Shown piece after piece: positions 34,562 to 45,371 of a DNA stretch of 64,000 nt. Made by a program: the position numbers and the translations under genes. The stretch's first letter is position 1, and each line of letters starts with the position of its first letter. This stretch comes from Dyella sp. EPa41. Lineage in GTDB: Bacteria > Pseudomonadota > Gammaproteobacteria > Xanthomonadales > Rhodanobacteraceae. The notes beneath the pieces are model-generated. The model did no database searches. It was not told the DNA's origin and was given only the letters and a program-made list of their open reading frames with translations. Where the stretch lies: NCBI RefSeq assembly GCF_016586165.1, contig NZ_BCPR01000002.1, positions 112,332 to 176,331 on the forward strand, read 5' to 3'.

Positions 34562-35488
34562 ATGGCCGAGCAGCAGCTGAAGCACATCCCGGTGATGCTG
34601 GGTGAAGCAGTGGAGGGACTCGCCGTGCATTCTGGCGGGCGTTATCTCGATGGCACTTTCGGACGCGGCGGCCACGCCCGCGCCGTGCTGTCGCGCCTGG
34701 GTCCCGACGGCCGCCTGCTGTTGATGGACCGCGATCCGCAGGCCATCGCCACGGCCCAGGCCGAGTTCGCCAGCGACCCGCGCGTGTCCATTCGCCACGC
34801 CAATTTCTCGACCATGGCCGAGTGGGACGAAACTGCCGGCGGCCTGGACGGCATCCTGCTCGACCTGGGCGTGTCCTCACCCCAGCTTGATGAAGCCGCC
34901 CGTGGCTTCAGCTTCATGGCCGATGCGCCGCTGGACATGCGCATGGACACCACGCAGGGCGAGAGCGCGGCCGATTTCCTGGCGCATGCGTCGGAGAAAG
35001 AAATCGCCGACGTGCTGTGGATCTACGGCGAGGAGCGTTTCAGCCGCAAGATCGCCCGCGCCATCGTCGAAGACCGCACCGACAACCCGATCACCCGCAC
35101 CGGTCAACTGGCCAGCCTGATCGAGCGCGTGGTGGGTCGCCGCGAACCGGGCAAGCATCCGGCCACGCGCAGCTTCCAGGCGCTGCGTATCCGCGTGAAC
35201 GGCGAGCTGGACGCACTGGAGCATGGCCTCAACGCCGCGCTCGAACTGCTCAAGGTCGGCGGCCGCCTTTCCATCATCAGCTTCCACTCGCTGGAAGACC
35301 GTGCCGTGAAGCTGTTCATCCGCGACCACTCGGGTCGCGTGCAGGGCAGCCGTCGCGGTCCCCCGGTGGCGGCGGCGCCGGCGCGCCTGGCCGCCGTGGG
35401 CAAGGCCAGGTTTCCTTCGGACGAAGAGCTCTCCGTCAATCCGCGCTCCCGCTCGGCCGTGCTGCGCGTGGCGGAGAAGCTCGCATGA
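34562..35488 (+). CDS. rsmH: 16S rRNA (cytosine(1402)-N4)-methyltransferase RsmH
   Basis: A 308-residue SAM-dependent enzyme. Motifs: HIPVMLGEAVEGL, the SAM-binding YLDGTFGRGGHARAVL, LLDLGVSSPQLDEAARGFSF, and ALRIRVNGELDALEHGLNAA. It modifies the same 16S base, C1402, as RsmI, encoded 1.4 kb upstream. ATG 34562 follows GGGAG with an 8-base gap and is preferred over GTG 34517. The stop overlaps ftsL (ATGA). Confidence 0.96.
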   Translation: MAEQQLKHIPVMLGEAVEGLAVHSGGRYLDGTFGRGGHARAVLSRLGPDGRLLLMDRDPQAIATAQAEFASDPRVSIRHANFSTMAEWDETAGGLDGILLDLGVSSPQLDEAARGFSFMADAPLDMRMDTTQGESAADFLAHASEKEIADVLWIYGEERFSRKIARAIVEDRTDNPITRTGQLASLIERVVGRREPGKHPATRSFQALRIRVNGELDALEHGLNAALELLKVGGRLSIISFHSLEDRAVKLFIRDHSGRVQGSRRGPPVAAAPARLAAVGKARFPSDEELSVNPRSRSAVLRVAEKLA

Positions 35489-35754
35489 AGGTCATCGGCA
35501 CCCTCTTCATGCTGATCCTGATCGCGGCGGTGCTGTCCAGCGCCATTGCCGTGGTGTGGACGCGCCATGAGAGCCGCGTGCTGTTCGTCGAGCTCACCCG
35601 CCTGCAGAACGCGCGCGACGACCTCAACATCGAATACGGCAAGCTGGAACTGGAGCAGGCCACCTGGGCCGAGCCGCGTCGCGTGGACGACGAGGCGCGG
35701 AAGCTGGGCATGCTCAATCCCAAGCCGCAAGACATCCAGCTGGTGCGTCGATGA
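35485..35754 (+). CDS. ftsL: Cell division protein FtsL
   Basis: An 89-residue bitopic protein: membrane span GTLFMLILIAAVLSSAIAVVW, then a periplasmic coiled coil (HESRVLFVELTRLQNARDDLNIEYGKLELEQ) with a leucine heptad pattern and a short tail ending DIQLV. FtsL pairs with FtsB and FtsQ and activates FtsWI septal synthesis. Four-base overlaps on both sides (rsmH, ftsI) indicate coupled translation. Confidence 0.94.
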   Translation: MKVIGTLFMLILIAAVLSSAIAVVWTRHESRVLFVELTRLQNARDDLNIEYGKLELEQATWAEPRRVDDEARKLGMLNPKPQDIQLVRR

Positions 35755-37565
35755 AGCCGCGCCCGCGCACGACACCTTCGCCCACACGCCGCCGCACCGC
35801 GGCCCCCAGCGCCCGCCGCCGCATGTTGCTGGTGGTCGGCGTGCTGTCGCTCGCCTCGCTGGGCCTGGTGGCTCGCGCGTTCGACCTGCAGGTGGTGCGC
35901 AAGGAGTTCTACCAGAACCAGGGCGACGCCCGCTTCCTGCGCGAGGTGCCGATCGCGGTGTCGCGCGGCACCATCTTCGATCGCAACGGCGAACCGCTGG
36001 CGGTTTCCACGCCGGTCGTCTCGATCTGGGCCAACCCGTCCGAGGTGCTGAACAGCGAGGACAAGCTGCCGGCGCTGGCCAAGGCCATCGGCATGGATGC
36101 GGACGCGCTCAAGCAGTACCTGATGCAGCGTTCGGAGCGCGAGTTCGTCTACCTCAAGCGCCAGATGTCGCCGGATGCGGCGCAGGTGGTGCTCGACCTT
36201 GCCGTGCCCGGCGTCAACGGCCAGCGCGAATTCCGCCGCTTCTATCCGTCGGGCCCGGTGACCTCGCACGTGTTGGGCTTCACCAACATCGACGACCACG
36301 GCCAGGAAGGCCTGGAGCTGGCCTTCGACGACTGGCTGGCCGGCAAGCCGGGCGCCAAGCGCGTGATCCGCGACCGCATGGGCCACGTGGTGGAAGACGT
36401 GGAACTGGTGCGCGCGCCGCAACCGGGTCGTGACATCACGCTCAGCATCGATCGCCGCATCCAGTTCCTTGCCTACAACGAGCTGAAGAACACCATCGAG
36501 CAGTCCGATGCGGACTCCGGCTCGATGGTGATCCTGGATGTGCACACCGGCGAAGTGCTGGCCATGGTGAACTGGCCGACGTACAACCCGAACGCCCTGC
36601 GCGGCAGCAATCCGTCGAGCCGCCGCAACCGCGCGATGACCGACGTGGTGGAGCCCGGCTCCACCATCAAGCCGTTCGTCATGGCCGCCGCGCTGTCCAG
36701 CGGCAAGTACTCGCCGACCGGTCCCATGATCGACACGGGCAACGGCCACTTCTATTACATCTCGCACGACATCCGCGACACGCACGCCTACGGCATGCTG
36801 TCGCCCACGGGCATCCTCGCCAAGTCGAGCAACATCGGCGCCGCCAAGGTCGCGATGACGCTGGATACCGGCCTGATGTACGACACCTACCGTGCGTTCG
36901 GCTTCGGCAACAGCACCAACAGCGGCTTCCCCGGCGAAGCCTCCGGCTACCTCAAGCCGGGCAAGAGCTGGGGCATGCTGGAGAAGGCCATCCTGGCCTA
37001 CGGCTACGGCCTCAACGTGACGCCGCTGCAGCTGGCGAACGGCTACGCCACCATCGCCGACAGCGGCGTGATGCACCTGCCCACCTTCGTGAAGGGCTCG
37101 GACAACGAAGCCAGGCAGATCGTCGACCCGAAGATCGCCAACCAACTGGTGCAGATGTTGGAGTCGGTGACGCAGCCGGGCGGCACCGCGGCGCCGTGGG
37201 CGTGGATCGCCAACTACGGCGTGGCCGGCAAGACCGGTACCGCGCACAAGGCCAGCGCGGGCGGCTACTCGAAGAACAACTACAGCGCCGCCTTCGCCGG
37301 CATCGTGCCTGCTTCGAACCCGCGCATGGCGGCGGTGGTGGTGATCGACAACCCGAAGAAGGGTAGCTACTACGGCGCCCTCGTTTCCGGCCCCGTCTTC
37401 GCCAAGGTCATGGATGGCGCGCTGCGCCTCATGGATGTGCCTCCAGACAATATCGGGCGCTGGTATGTCGGCGGCCCATTGCAAGGACAGAACGGTTTGA
37501 CCAGCAACAAGCAGCCCACCGTCGAACAGGTGGACGACGCACCGATCGAGGGGGCCACGCCATGA
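35751..37565 (+). CDS. ftsI: Septal peptidoglycan transpeptidase FtsI (PBP3)
   Basis: A 604-residue class B penicillin-binding protein. A basic cytosolic tail and one membrane span (MLLVVGVLSLASLGLVARAF, about 25-44) precede the pedestal domain and the transpeptidase domain with all three motifs: STIK 304-307 (catalytic Ser304), SSN 359-361 and KTG 494-496. It cross-links septal wall with FtsW. The C-terminal tail is longer than in many relatives and polar. ATGA overlaps link it to ftsL and murE. Confidence 0.97.
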   Translation: MKPRPRTTPSPTRRRTAAPSARRRMLLVVGVLSLASLGLVARAFDLQVVRKEFYQNQGDARFLREVPIAVSRGTIFDRNGEPLAVSTPVVSIWANPSEVLNSEDKLPALAKAIGMDADALKQYLMQRSEREFVYLKRQMSPDAAQVVLDLAVPGVNGQREFRRFYPSGPVTSHVLGFTNIDDHGQEGLELAFDDWLAGKPGAKRVIRDRMGHVVEDVELVRAPQPGRDITLSIDRRIQFLAYNELKNTIEQSDADSGSMVILDVHTGEVLAMVNWPTYNPNALRGSNPSSRRNRAMTDVVEPGSTIKPFVMAAALSSGKYSPTGPMIDTGNGHFYYISHDIRDTHAYGMLSPTGILAKSSNIGAAKVAMTLDTGLMYDTYRAFGFGNSTNSGFPGEASGYLKPGKSWGMLEKAILAYGYGLNVTPLQLANGYATIADSGVMHLPTFVKGSDNEARQIVDPKIANQLVQMLESVTQPGGTAAPWAWIANYGVAGKTGTAHKASAGGYSKNNYSAAFAGIVPASNPRMAAVVVIDNPKKGSYYGALVSGPVFAKVMDGALRLMDVPPDNIGRWYVGGPLQGQNGLTSNKQPTVEQVDDAPIEGATP

Positions 37566-39034
37566 GCGCCCGCCTCGACCAGCTTCTCCATGGCATCGCC
37601 GACACCCCGGGTGTTGGCGATATCGTCGTTTCAGGGCTCACGCTGGATTCGCGCCAGGTGCGGCCCGGCGACGCGTTCTTCGCGCTGCGGGGCACGCGCG
37701 AGCATGGCATCCATTTCGCGAAGGGCGCCGTCGCGCGCGGCGCGCGCGTGGTGCTGGCCGAAGCGCCGGCTGCCGATGCATCCGGCATCGACGTGCCGGT
37801 GCTGTGGGTCGATGGCCTGCATGGCAAGGTAGGCGAGATCGCCGCGCGCTTCTTCGGGCGCCCGTCCGACGCATTGCACGTGATCGGCGTGACCGGCACC
37901 AACGGCAAGACCTCCACCGTGCAGCTGCTGGCGCAGGCGCTGGAATGGCTCGGCCATCGCGCCGCCACCATCGGCACGCTGGGCGCCGGCCTGCATGGCC
38001 AGCTCAACGAAGGCGAGCGCACCACGCCCGACGCCATCAACGTGCAGGGCCTGCTGGCCTCGTTCCGCGACCAGGGGGCGACACACGTGGCGATGGAAGT
38101 GTCCTCGCATGCACTGGAGCAAGGTCGCGTCGGCGCGGTGGCCTTCGACGTGGCGGCATTCACCAATCTCACGCGCGACCATCTCGACTATCACGGCAGC
38201 ATGGAAGCCTACGGCGAGGCCAAGGCCAAGCTGTTCGCGTGGCCGACGCTGAAGGCTGCGGCGATCAATATCGACGATGCCTTCGGCCGCTCGCTGACCG
38301 ATCGTCTTCCGCCGGGCGTGCACGCGCTGCGCCTGAGCGCGGAGGGTGATGCCACGGCCGACGTACGTGCGACCGATGTCATGACGTCCGCCGAAGGCCT
38401 CGCCTTCACCCTGCATACGCCCTGGGGCGAGCGCGCCGTGCGCAGCCGCCTGCTCGGCCGCTTCAACGTGGCCAACCTGCTGGCCGTGGTGGCCTGCCTC
38501 GGCGCCATGGGCGAACCGTTCGAGCGCATCGCCGATGCCATCACCGTGCTGGAGCCGATCAACGGCCGCATGAACCGCCTCGGCGGCGTCGACGGCGTGC
38601 CGTTGGCGGTGGTCGATTACTCGCATACGCCGGACGCGCTGGAGCAGGCGCTGAAGGCACTGCGTGCGCATTGCGAAGGCCGCCTGATCTGCGTGTTCGG
38701 TTGTGGCGGCGACCGCGACGCCGGCAAGCGCCCGCAGATGGGCGAGATCGCCGAGCGCCTTGCCGACGCCATCATCATCACCGACGACAATCCGCGTACC
38801 GAGGACGGCGACGTCATCGTGGCGAACATCGTCGCCGGCCTTCGTCATCCGGAAGCCGCCACGGTCGAGCGCGATCGCGCCGCCGCCATCCAGCACGCGC
38901 TCGCCTCGGCCAAGGCCGGCGACGTGGTGCTGATCGCCGGCAAGGGACACGAGACGTATCAGGAAGGCGCGACGGGCAAGCGTCCGTTCGACGACCTGGC
39001 CGTGGCCCGCCACGCGCTGGAGACCCGGGCATGA
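37562..39034 (+). CDS. murE: UDP-MurNAc-L-Ala-D-Glu--2,6-diaminopimelate ligase MurE
   Basis: A 490-residue Mur ligase. The ATP loop GTNGKT is at 112-117; HTPDALEQ and the DNPR motif near residue 410 (TDDNPRTED) show specificity for meso-diaminopimelate, so the wall is Gram-negative type. It adds the third stem residue. Overlaps ftsI by 4 bp and its stop overlaps the murF start. Confidence 0.97.
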   Translation: MSARLDQLLHGIADTPGVGDIVVSGLTLDSRQVRPGDAFFALRGTREHGIHFAKGAVARGARVVLAEAPAADASGIDVPVLWVDGLHGKVGEIAARFFGRPSDALHVIGVTGTNGKTSTVQLLAQALEWLGHRAATIGTLGAGLHGQLNEGERTTPDAINVQGLLASFRDQGATHVAMEVSSHALEQGRVGAVAFDVAAFTNLTRDHLDYHGSMEAYGEAKAKLFAWPTLKAAAINIDDAFGRSLTDRLPPGVHALRLSAEGDATADVRATDVMTSAEGLAFTLHTPWGERAVRSRLLGRFNVANLLAVVACLGAMGEPFERIADAITVLEPINGRMNRLGGVDGVPLAVVDYSHTPDALEQALKALRAHCEGRLICVFGCGGDRDAGKRPQMGEIAERLADAIIITDDNPRTEDGDVIVANIVAGLRHPEAATVERDRAAAIQHALASAKAGDVVLIAGKGHETYQEGATGKRPFDDLAVARHALETRA

Positions 39035-40401
39035 TGCGCCTGAGCGCCATCGCCCTGTGGACCCGCGGACGCCTGCTCGGCGACGACGTGGACGTCACCG
39101 GCGTCGCCATCGACACGCGCAAGCTGCAGCCCGGCGACCTGTTCGTGGCGATCAAGGGCGAGCGCGTCGATGGGCACGATTTCCTCGCCGATGCGAAGGC
39201 CAAGGGTGCGATCGCCGCGCTGGTCACGCGCAAGGTCGACTTCGACCTGCCGCAGGTGCTGGTCGACGATACGGAACTGGCCCTGGGCGACCTCGCCAGC
39301 GCCGTGCGTGCGCAGAGCAACGTGCGCGTGATCGGCATCACCGGTTCCAACGGCAAGACCACGGTGAAGACGCTGACGGCGTCGATCCTGTCGCGCCACG
39401 GCCGCACGCACGTCAACGCCGGCAATTACAACAACGAGCTGGGCCTGCCGCTCACCCTGCTGGCGATGCCGCAGGACACGGAATACGCCGTGCTGGAAAT
39501 GGGCGCGGGCAAGCCGGGCGACATTGCCTACCTCGCCGCCATCGCGCGGCCCGATATCGGCCTCGTCAACACCATCGCGCCCGCGCATCTTGAGCGCATG
39601 GGCAGCGTGGAAGGCGTGGCCGAGACCAAGGGCGCGCTGTATCAGGCCTTGCCGGTCGACGGCGTGGCGATCATCAATGCGGACGAGGCTTTCGCCAGCT
39701 TCTTCACCGGGCTCGCCGGCACGCGCCGCCAGCTGCGCTTCGCGCTGGACCACAAGGCCGACGTGGGCGCCGACATCCTCGACCAGCGCGTCGACGGCTC
39801 GCACTTCCTGCTGAGCACCCCGGTAGGCGATGCCGAAGTGCAGTTGCCGCTGGCCGGTCGCCACAACATCGCCAATGCGCTGGCCGCCGCGTCCATTGCG
39901 CTGGCACTGGACGTGCCGCTCGACACCATCGTGGAAGGCCTCGAGAACGTGCCCGGCGTCGCCGGCCGCCTGCAGTTCGAGCGCATGCGCGGTGGCTGGA
40001 CGCTGATCGACGACAGCTACAACGCCAATCCCGGCTCGGTCGGCGCGGCCATCGATACGCTGGCGCTTGCCGAAGGCGAGCGCTGGCTGGTGCTGGGCGA
40101 CATGGCCGAGCTTGGCGAAAACGCCGTGGCGCTGCACGCCGGCATCGGCGAGCGCGCGCACCAGCGCGGCATCGATCGCCTGTTCGCGGTCGGCCCGTTG
40201 AGCGCGGCCGCGGTGAAGGCGTTCGGCGAACGCGGCGAACACTTCGCCGACAAGGCGGCGTTGGCCGCCGCATTGAAACAACATCTGCACAGCGGCGTTG
40301 CCTGTCTGGTCAAGGGCTCGCGCTCGTCCGGCATGGACCAGGTGGTCGCTGCGCTTCGCGACAACAAGAAAACAGGGGAGGGCGCATCCGATGCTGCTTG
40401 A
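39031..40401 (+). CDS. murF: UDP-MurNAc-tripeptide--D-Ala-D-Ala ligase MurF
   Basis: A 456-residue Mur ligase that adds D-Ala-D-Ala. GSNGKT at 105-110, [10 protein letters not shown] substrate motif, [10 protein letters not shown] and [11 protein letters not shown] are all typical of MurF. It starts at ATG 39031 in an ATGATG sequence overlapping the murE stop. The C-terminus overlaps mraY by 11 bp. Confidence 0.97.
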   Translation: MMRLSAIALWTRGRLLGDDVDVTGVAIDTRKLQPGDLFVAIKGERVDGHDFLADAKAKGAIAALVTRKVDFDLPQVLVDDTELALGDLASAVRAQSNVRVIGITGSNGKTTVKTLTASILSRHGRTHVNAGNYNNELGLPLTLLAMPQDTEYAVLEMGAGKPGDIAYLAAIARPDIGLVNTIAPAHLERMGSVEGVAETKGALYQALPVDGVAIINADEAFASFFTGLAGTRRQLRFALDHKADVGADILDQRVDGSHFLLSTPVGDAEVQLPLAGRHNIANALAAASIALALDVPLDTIVEGLENVPGVAGRLQFERMRGGWTLIDDSYNANPGSVGAAIDTLALAEGERWLVLGDMAELGENAVALHAGIGERAHQRGIDRLFAVGPLSAAAVKAFGERGEHFADKAALAAALKQHLHSGVACLVKGSRSSGMDQVVAALRDNKKTGEGASDAA

Positions 40402-41491
40402 ACTCGCAGACTGGATGGCACGGCACTTCACCGCCCTCCACCTGTTCCAGTACATCACGTTCCGCACCATCATGGCCGCGCTCACCGCGCTGGCGATGTC
40501 GCTGCTGTTCGGGCCCAACGTGATCCGCAAGCTGGCGGAATTGAAGGCCGGCCAGGTGGTGCGCAAGGACGGCCCGCAGACGCACCTGTCCAAGGCCGGC
40601 ACGCCGACCATGGGCGGCGTGATGATCCTGCTGGCGGTCACCCTCTCCACCATCCTGTGGACCGACCTGCACAACCGCTACGTGTGGCTGGTGCTGGCCG
40701 TGCTGCTCAGCTTCGGCGTGATCGGCTTCTACGACGACTACAAGAAGCTGGTGCTCAAGGACAGCCGCGGCCTCGCCTCGCGCTGGAAGTATTTCTGGCA
40801 GTCGGTGTTCGGCCTCGCCGCCGCGCTGTTCCTCTACTACACGGCGCCGCACGGCGTCGGCAACGCGCCGGTGGCCGAGACGGCGTTGTACGTGCCGCTG
40901 TTCAAGCAGGTGGCGGTGCCGCTGGGCGTGATGTTCGTGGTCATCGCCTATTTCATGATCGTGGGCTTCTCCAATGCGGTGAACCTCACCGACGGCCTGG
41001 ACGGTCTCGCCATCATGCCCACCGTGCTGGTGTCCGGCGCGCTGGGCGTGTTCGCGTATCTCGCGGGCAACCGCGTGTTCTCCGAATACCTGGGCATCCC
41101 GTCGATTCCCGGCGCGGGCGAGCTGGCGATCTTCTGTGGCGCGCTGTCCGGCGCGGGCCTGGGCTTCCTCTGGTTCAACACCTACCCGGCCCAGGTGTTC
41201 ATGGGCGACGTGGGCGCGCTGGCGATCGGCGCGGCGCTGGCGGCGATCGCGGTGATCGTGCGCCAGGAAATCGTCCTGCTGGTGATGGGCGGCGTGTTCG
41301 TGATGGAAACCGCCTCGGTGATGATCCAGGTGGCCAGCTTCAAGATGACCGGCAAGCGCGTGTTCCGCATGGCGCCGATCCATCACCACTTCGAGCTCAA
41401 GGGCTGGCCGGAGCCGCGCGTGATCGTGCGCTTCTGGATCATCAGCGTCGTGCTGGTGCTGATCGGCCTCGCCACGTTGAAGGTGCGCTGA
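40391..41491 (+). CDS. mraY: Phospho-N-acetylmuramoyl-pentapeptide transferase MraY
   Basis: A 366-residue membrane enzyme with ten spans that makes lipid I on undecaprenyl phosphate. Family motifs: [17 protein letters not shown] (catalytic Asp pair), [13 protein letters not shown] and [10 protein letters not shown]. Length normal. It is the last gene before the one break in the tight cluster: 126 bp of palindromic DNA follow, then ftsW, whereas murD is found here in E. coli. Confidence 0.97.
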   Translation: MLLELADWMARHFTALHLFQYITFRTIMAALTALAMSLLFGPNVIRKLAELKAGQVVRKDGPQTHLSKAGTPTMGGVMILLAVTLSTILWTDLHNRYVWLVLAVLLSFGVIGFYDDYKKLVLKDSRGLASRWKYFWQSVFGLAAALFLYYTAPHGVGNAPVAETALYVPLFKQVAVPLGVMFVVIAYFMIVGFSNAVNLTDGLDGLAIMPTVLVSGALGVFAYLAGNRVFSEYLGIPSIPGAGELAIFCGALSGAGLGFLWFNTYPAQVFMGDVGALAIGAALAAIAVIVRQEIVLLVMGGVFVMETASVMIQVASFKMTGKRVFRMAPIHHHFELKGWPEPRVIVRFWIISVVLVLIGLATLKVR

Positions 41492-41497
41492 TGAGAG

Positions 41498-41600
41498 CAG
41501 TGAACAGTCAATGGGGAATGGTAAACAGGAAGAGCGCGCTCGCGTCGCGCACCATCGTGCGTGCTTTTTCCCATTCACTGTTCACTGTTTACCGTTCCCC
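41498..41600. repeat. Complex palindromic element between mraY and ftsW
   Basis: The left part holds blocks A (GTGAACAGTCAATGGG) and B (GGGAATGGTAAACAG); the right part holds close reverse complements in the same order, A' (CCCATTCACTGTTCACT) then B' (CTGTTTACCGTTCCC). The A-B-A'-B' order allows two interlocked pairings. This is the only sizeable non-coding insertion within murE-ftsA. Confidence 0.65.
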
Positions 41601-41617
41601 GGTCGCGGAGCGAGCCC

Positions 41618-42856
41618 ATGTTTGACACCACCCAGGCCAAGCGACGACAGGGACCCCGCGGCAGCTTCGACATGCCGCTGGTGATCGCGCTCGTCGGTCT
41701 GGCCTGCATCGGGGTGGTGATGGTGGCGTCCAGCTCGATCGCGGTGGCCGAGAGCCAGCACATCGGCGCGTTCTACTTTCTCAAGCGCCACCTGCTGTTC
41801 CTCAGTATCGGCATGGTGCTGGCGGGCATCGCCATGCGCACCGAACTGAAGTTCATGGAAAAGAACGCCTACCTGCTGCTGGCGGGTGCGGTGGTGTTGC
41901 TGCTGCTGGTGTTCGTGCCGGGCATCGGCATGCGCATCAACGGCGCGCGGCGCTGGCTCAACTTCCTGATCACCAGTTTCCAGCCGGTCGAAGCGGTGAA
42001 GCTGATCCTGGTCGTGTATACGGCGAGCTACCTGGTGCGCCATCGCGAGAGCGTGGAAACCAGTTTCTGGGGCCTGTTCAAGCCGATCATGGTGGCCGGC
42101 CTGTTCGTGCTGCTGTTGCTGGCGCAGCCGGACTTCGGCTCGGCCACGCTGATGATCGCGGTCACCATCGGCATGATCTGGATGGGTGGCGCCAAGCCGG
42201 TCTACCTCGGCGGCATGGGCCTGCCGGTGGTGGCGCTGCTGTGGTTCGTGGCGAAGTTCGAGCCGTACCGCATGCGCCGCCTCACTTCGTTCATCGATCC
42301 CTGGGCCGATCCGTTCAACGACGGCTTCCAGCTCACGCAGTCGCTGATGGCGATCGGCCGTGGCGAGTGGACCGGCGTGGGCCTGGGCTCCAGCGTGCTC
42401 AAGCTGTCCTACCTGCCCGAAGCGCACACCGACTTCATCTTCGCGGTGATCTCCGAGGAACTGGGCCTGGCCGGCATCCTGCTGGTGATGGGCCTGTTCG
42501 CGCTGGCGGTGGGCCGCGGCCTCTTCATGGGCCTGAAGGGCATGGAGATCGGCCAGCGCTTTGCCGGTTTCGTCGCCTGCGGCGTGTCGCTGATGCTCGG
42601 CCTGCAGACCATGGTGTCGATCGGCGTGAACCTCGGCGCGCTGCCGACCAAGGGGCTGACCCTGCCGCTGATCAGCTACGGCGGTTCGTCCATCGTGCTG
42701 ACCTGCGCGATGGCCGGTGTCCTGTTGCGCACCACCTATGAGATCAACCGCGCCCTCGATGCGCGCCAGATGGCGGCGCGCATGCCGGCGAACGCCGTGC
42801 CCGACGCGAACACGTCCGTGGCCGCGACGCCCGCGCGTGAGGCGGTGACCGCATGA
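41618..42856 (+). CDS. ftsW: Septal peptidoglycan glycosyltransferase FtsW
   Basis: A 412-residue SEDS protein with ten membrane spans, polymerising lipid II with FtsI. Marks: [57 protein letters not shown] and [13 protein letters not shown] 41618 follows GGAG with a 7-base gap; the frame opens upstream into the palindrome, without homology. Stop overlaps murG. Confidence 0.96.
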   Translation: MFDTTQAKRRQGPRGSFDMPLVIALVGLACIGVVMVASSSIAVAESQHIGAFYFLKRHLLFLSIGMVLAGIAMRTELKFMEKNAYLLLAGAVVLLLLVFVPGIGMRINGARRWLNFLITSFQPVEAVKLILVVYTASYLVRHRESVETSFWGLFKPIMVAGLFVLLLLAQPDFGSATLMIAVTIGMIWMGGAKPVYLGGMGLPVVALLWFVAKFEPYRMRRLTSFIDPWADPFNDGFQLTQSLMAIGRGEWTGVGLGSSVLKLSYLPEAHTDFIFAVISEELGLAGILLVMGLFALAVGRGLFMGLKGMEIGQRFAGFVACGVSLMLGLQTMVSIGVNLGALPTKGLTLPLISYGGSSIVLTCAMAGVLLRTTYEINRALDARQMAARMPANAVPDANTSVAATPAREAVTA

Positions 42857-43932
42857 CCAAGAGCCTGTCGCAGCCCGTGCTCATCATGGCCGGCGGTACC
42901 GGTGGCCACATCTTCCCGGGCCTCGCCGTGGCCGAGGCGCTGCGTGCGCAGGGCGTGCCGGTAGTGTGGCTGGGTGCCGAAGGCGGCATGGAGACCAAGG
43001 TCGTGCCGGCGCACGGCATCGAGCTGGTGACCGTGCCGGTGGGTGGCCTGCGCGGCAAGGGCCTGAAGACGCGCCTGCTGGCGCCGCTCATGCTCGCGCG
43101 TGCCTTGCTCGCGTCGCTCGGTGCGCTGCGCCGCATCAAGCCGCGCAGCGTGTTGTCGATGGGTGGCTATGTCGCCGGCCCCGGCGGCGTCGCTGCCCGG
43201 CTCACGCGTCGCCCGCTGCTGGTGCACGAGCAGAACCGCGTGGCCGGCTTCACCAATCGCAAGCTCGCCGAGCATGCCCAGCGCGTGCTGGCCGGCTTCA
43301 GCGATGCGTTGCCGGGTGCCGAGTGGGTGGGCAATCCGGTGCGCGGCGCCATTGCCGCGTTGCCGGCGCCCGCCGAGCGCATGGCCGCACGTGCCGGTCG
43401 TGCCCGCCTGCTCGTGCTGGGCGGCAGCCTGGGCGCCCGCGCGTTGAACATCGCCTTGCCGCAGGCGCTGGCGCTGCTGTCGCCGGCGCAGCGTCCGGAC
43501 GTGTTGCACCAGTGCGGCAACCGCGGCATCGACGAAGCGCGCGCCGCCTATGCCAAGGCCGGCGTCGACGCGCAGATCGTGCCCTTCATCGAAGACATGG
43601 CAGGCACCTATGCCTGGGCGGATCTCGCGGTCTGCCGCGCGGGCGCGCTCACGCTGGCCGAGCTCACGGCCGCCGGGCTCGGTGCCGTGCTCGTGCCGTT
43701 TCCCTATGCGGTGGATGACCACCAGACCCGCAATGCCGAGGCGCTGGTCGCCGTGCATGCGGCCGAATTGATTCAGGAGAAGGATCTGGACGTACAGCAG
43801 TTGGCGCAGCGCCTCGAGGCGCTGCTGGAAGATCGCGAGCGCCTGGTCGCGATGGGCGAGGCCGCGCGCACGCTGGCCAAGCCCGATGCCGCGGCGGTGA
43901 TCGCGCGCGCGTGCATGGAGGTGGCCGCATGA
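42853..43932 (+). CDS. murG: Lipid II synthase MurG (GlcNAc transferase)
   Basis: A 359-residue peripheral membrane glycosyltransferase adding GlcNAc to lipid I. The N-terminal GGTGGH (14-19), [26 protein letters not shown] and the donor-site region [15 protein letters not shown] with [14 protein letters not shown] are present. Four-base overlaps with ftsW and murC. Confidence 0.97.
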   Translation: MTKSLSQPVLIMAGGTGGHIFPGLAVAEALRAQGVPVVWLGAEGGMETKVVPAHGIELVTVPVGGLRGKGLKTRLLAPLMLARALLASLGALRRIKPRSVLSMGGYVAGPGGVAARLTRRPLLVHEQNRVAGFTNRKLAEHAQRVLAGFSDALPGAEWVGNPVRGAIAALPAPAERMAARAGRARLLVLGGSLGARALNIALPQALALLSPAQRPDVLHQCGNRGIDEARAAYAKAGVDAQIVPFIEDMAGTYAWADLAVCRAGALTLAELTAAGLGAVLVPFPYAVDDHQTRNAEALVAVHAAELIQEKDLDVQQLAQRLEALLEDRERLVAMGEAARTLAKPDAAAVIARACMEVAA

Positions 43933-45371
43933 CGCCGCGTCGCTTGCTCGCGCACGAGGATTTGATGACCACCTTCCGCCGCGTGCATTTCATCGGCATC
44001 GGCGGCGTGGGCATGAGCGGCATCGCCGAGGTGCTGCACAACCTGGGTTATGCCGTCTCCGGTTCCGATCGCGCCAATTCGCCGACGGCGCAGCGTCTCT
44101 CCGCGCTGGGCATTGAAGTTCATGTCGGCCACGCCGCCGAGAACATCGGCGATGCCGACGTCGTGGTCACTTCCAGCGCCATCAACGCCGACAACCCCGA
44201 ACTGCAGGCTGCCCGTGCCGCGCGCATCCCGGTGGTGCCGCGCGCCGAGATGCTGGGCGAGCTGATGCGCTTCCGCCGCGGCATCGCCATCGCCGGCACG
44301 CACGGCAAGACGACCACCACGAGCCTTGCGGCGAGCGTGCTGGCCGAGGCGAACTACGATCCGACCTTCGTGATCGGCGGCCAGCTCAACGCGGCCGGTG
44401 CGAATGCCCGCCTCGGCACGGGCCAGTACATCGTGGCCGAGGCCGACGAATCGGACGGTTCGTTCCTGATGCTGTCGCCGGTGGTCGCGGTCGTCACCAA
44501 CATCGACGCCGATCACCTGGAGAACTACCACGGTGATTTCGCGCTGGTAAAGAAGGCCTTCGCCGACTTCCTGCACCGCCTGCCGTTCTACGGCCTGGCG
44601 GTGCTGTGCGTAGACGATCCGGAAGTGGCCGAGCTGGCCAGGTCCACCACGCGTCGCGTGATGACCTACGGCATCGACACGCAGGACGCCGACGTGCGCG
44701 CGAGCAACCTTTCGCAGCACGGCTTCGAGATGCACTTCGACCTGTGGCTGCCGGGTCGCAACGAGGCGCTGCACGTCAAGCTCAACCTGCCGGGCCGCCA
44801 CAACGTGCTCAACGCGCTGGCCGCCGCCACCATCGGCTGGCAGCTGGGCGTGGAAGCCGAGGCGATCGCCCGCGCGCTGCAGAATTTCCAGGGCGTGGGC
44901 CGTCGTTTCCACCGTCGCGGCGAGATCGCGCTGGACAAGGGCACCGCGCTGCTGGTGGACGACTACGGCCATCACCCCCGCGAACTCGCGGCGGTGTTCG
45001 CCGCGGCACGTGGCGGCTGGCCGGACCGCCGCCTGGTGGTCGGCTTCCAGCCGCATCGCTACAGCCGCACGCGCGACCTGCTCGATGATTTCGCCAACGT
45101 GCTGGCCGAGGCCGACGTGCTGGTGTTGACGGATGTCTATCCGGCCGGCGAAGCGCCGATCGCGGGTGCCGATGGCCGCGCCTTGGCGCGTGCGGTGCGC
45201 GCGCGCGGCAAGGTCGATCCGGTGCTGGTCGATCATCCGCGTGAACTGAAGGAGACGCTGCCCGCGCTGCTGCGCGACGGCGATCTGTTGCTGCTGCTCG
45301 GCGCCGGCGATATCGGCGCGGCGGCGGTGGAAATGGCGAACGCCGGTCAACTGAAGACGAGCAAAGCATGA
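43929..45371 (+). CDS. murC: UDP-N-acetylmuramate--L-alanine ligase MurC
   Basis: A 480-residue Mur ligase, first of the amino-acid-adding steps. [18 protein letters not shown] marks the UDP-binding domain, GTHGKT (123-128) the ATP loop, EADESDGSF and NYHGDF the metal region, and [12 protein letters not shown] the C-terminal domain. ATG 43929 overlaps the murG stop; a second in-frame ATG at 43965 would give the shorter E. coli-like N-terminus. Confidence 0.97.
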   Translation: MTPRRLLAHEDLMTTFRRVHFIGIGGVGMSGIAEVLHNLGYAVSGSDRANSPTAQRLSALGIEVHVGHAAENIGDADVVVTSSAINADNPELQAARAARIPVVPRAEMLGELMRFRRGIAIAGTHGKTTTTSLAASVLAEANYDPTFVIGGQLNAAGANARLGTGQYIVAEADESDGSFLMLSPVVAVVTNIDADHLENYHGDFALVKKAFADFLHRLPFYGLAVLCVDDPEVAELARSTTRRVMTYGIDTQDADVRASNLSQHGFEMHFDLWLPGRNEALHVKLNLPGRHNVLNALAAATIGWQLGVEAEAIARALQNFQGVGRRFHRRGEIALDKGTALLVDDYGHHPRELAAVFAAARGGWPDRRLVVGFQPHRYSRTRDLLDDFANVLAEADVLVLTDVYPAGEAPIAGADGRALARAVRARGKVDPVLVDHPRELKETLPALLRDGDLLLLLGAGDIGAAAVEMANAGQLKTSKA

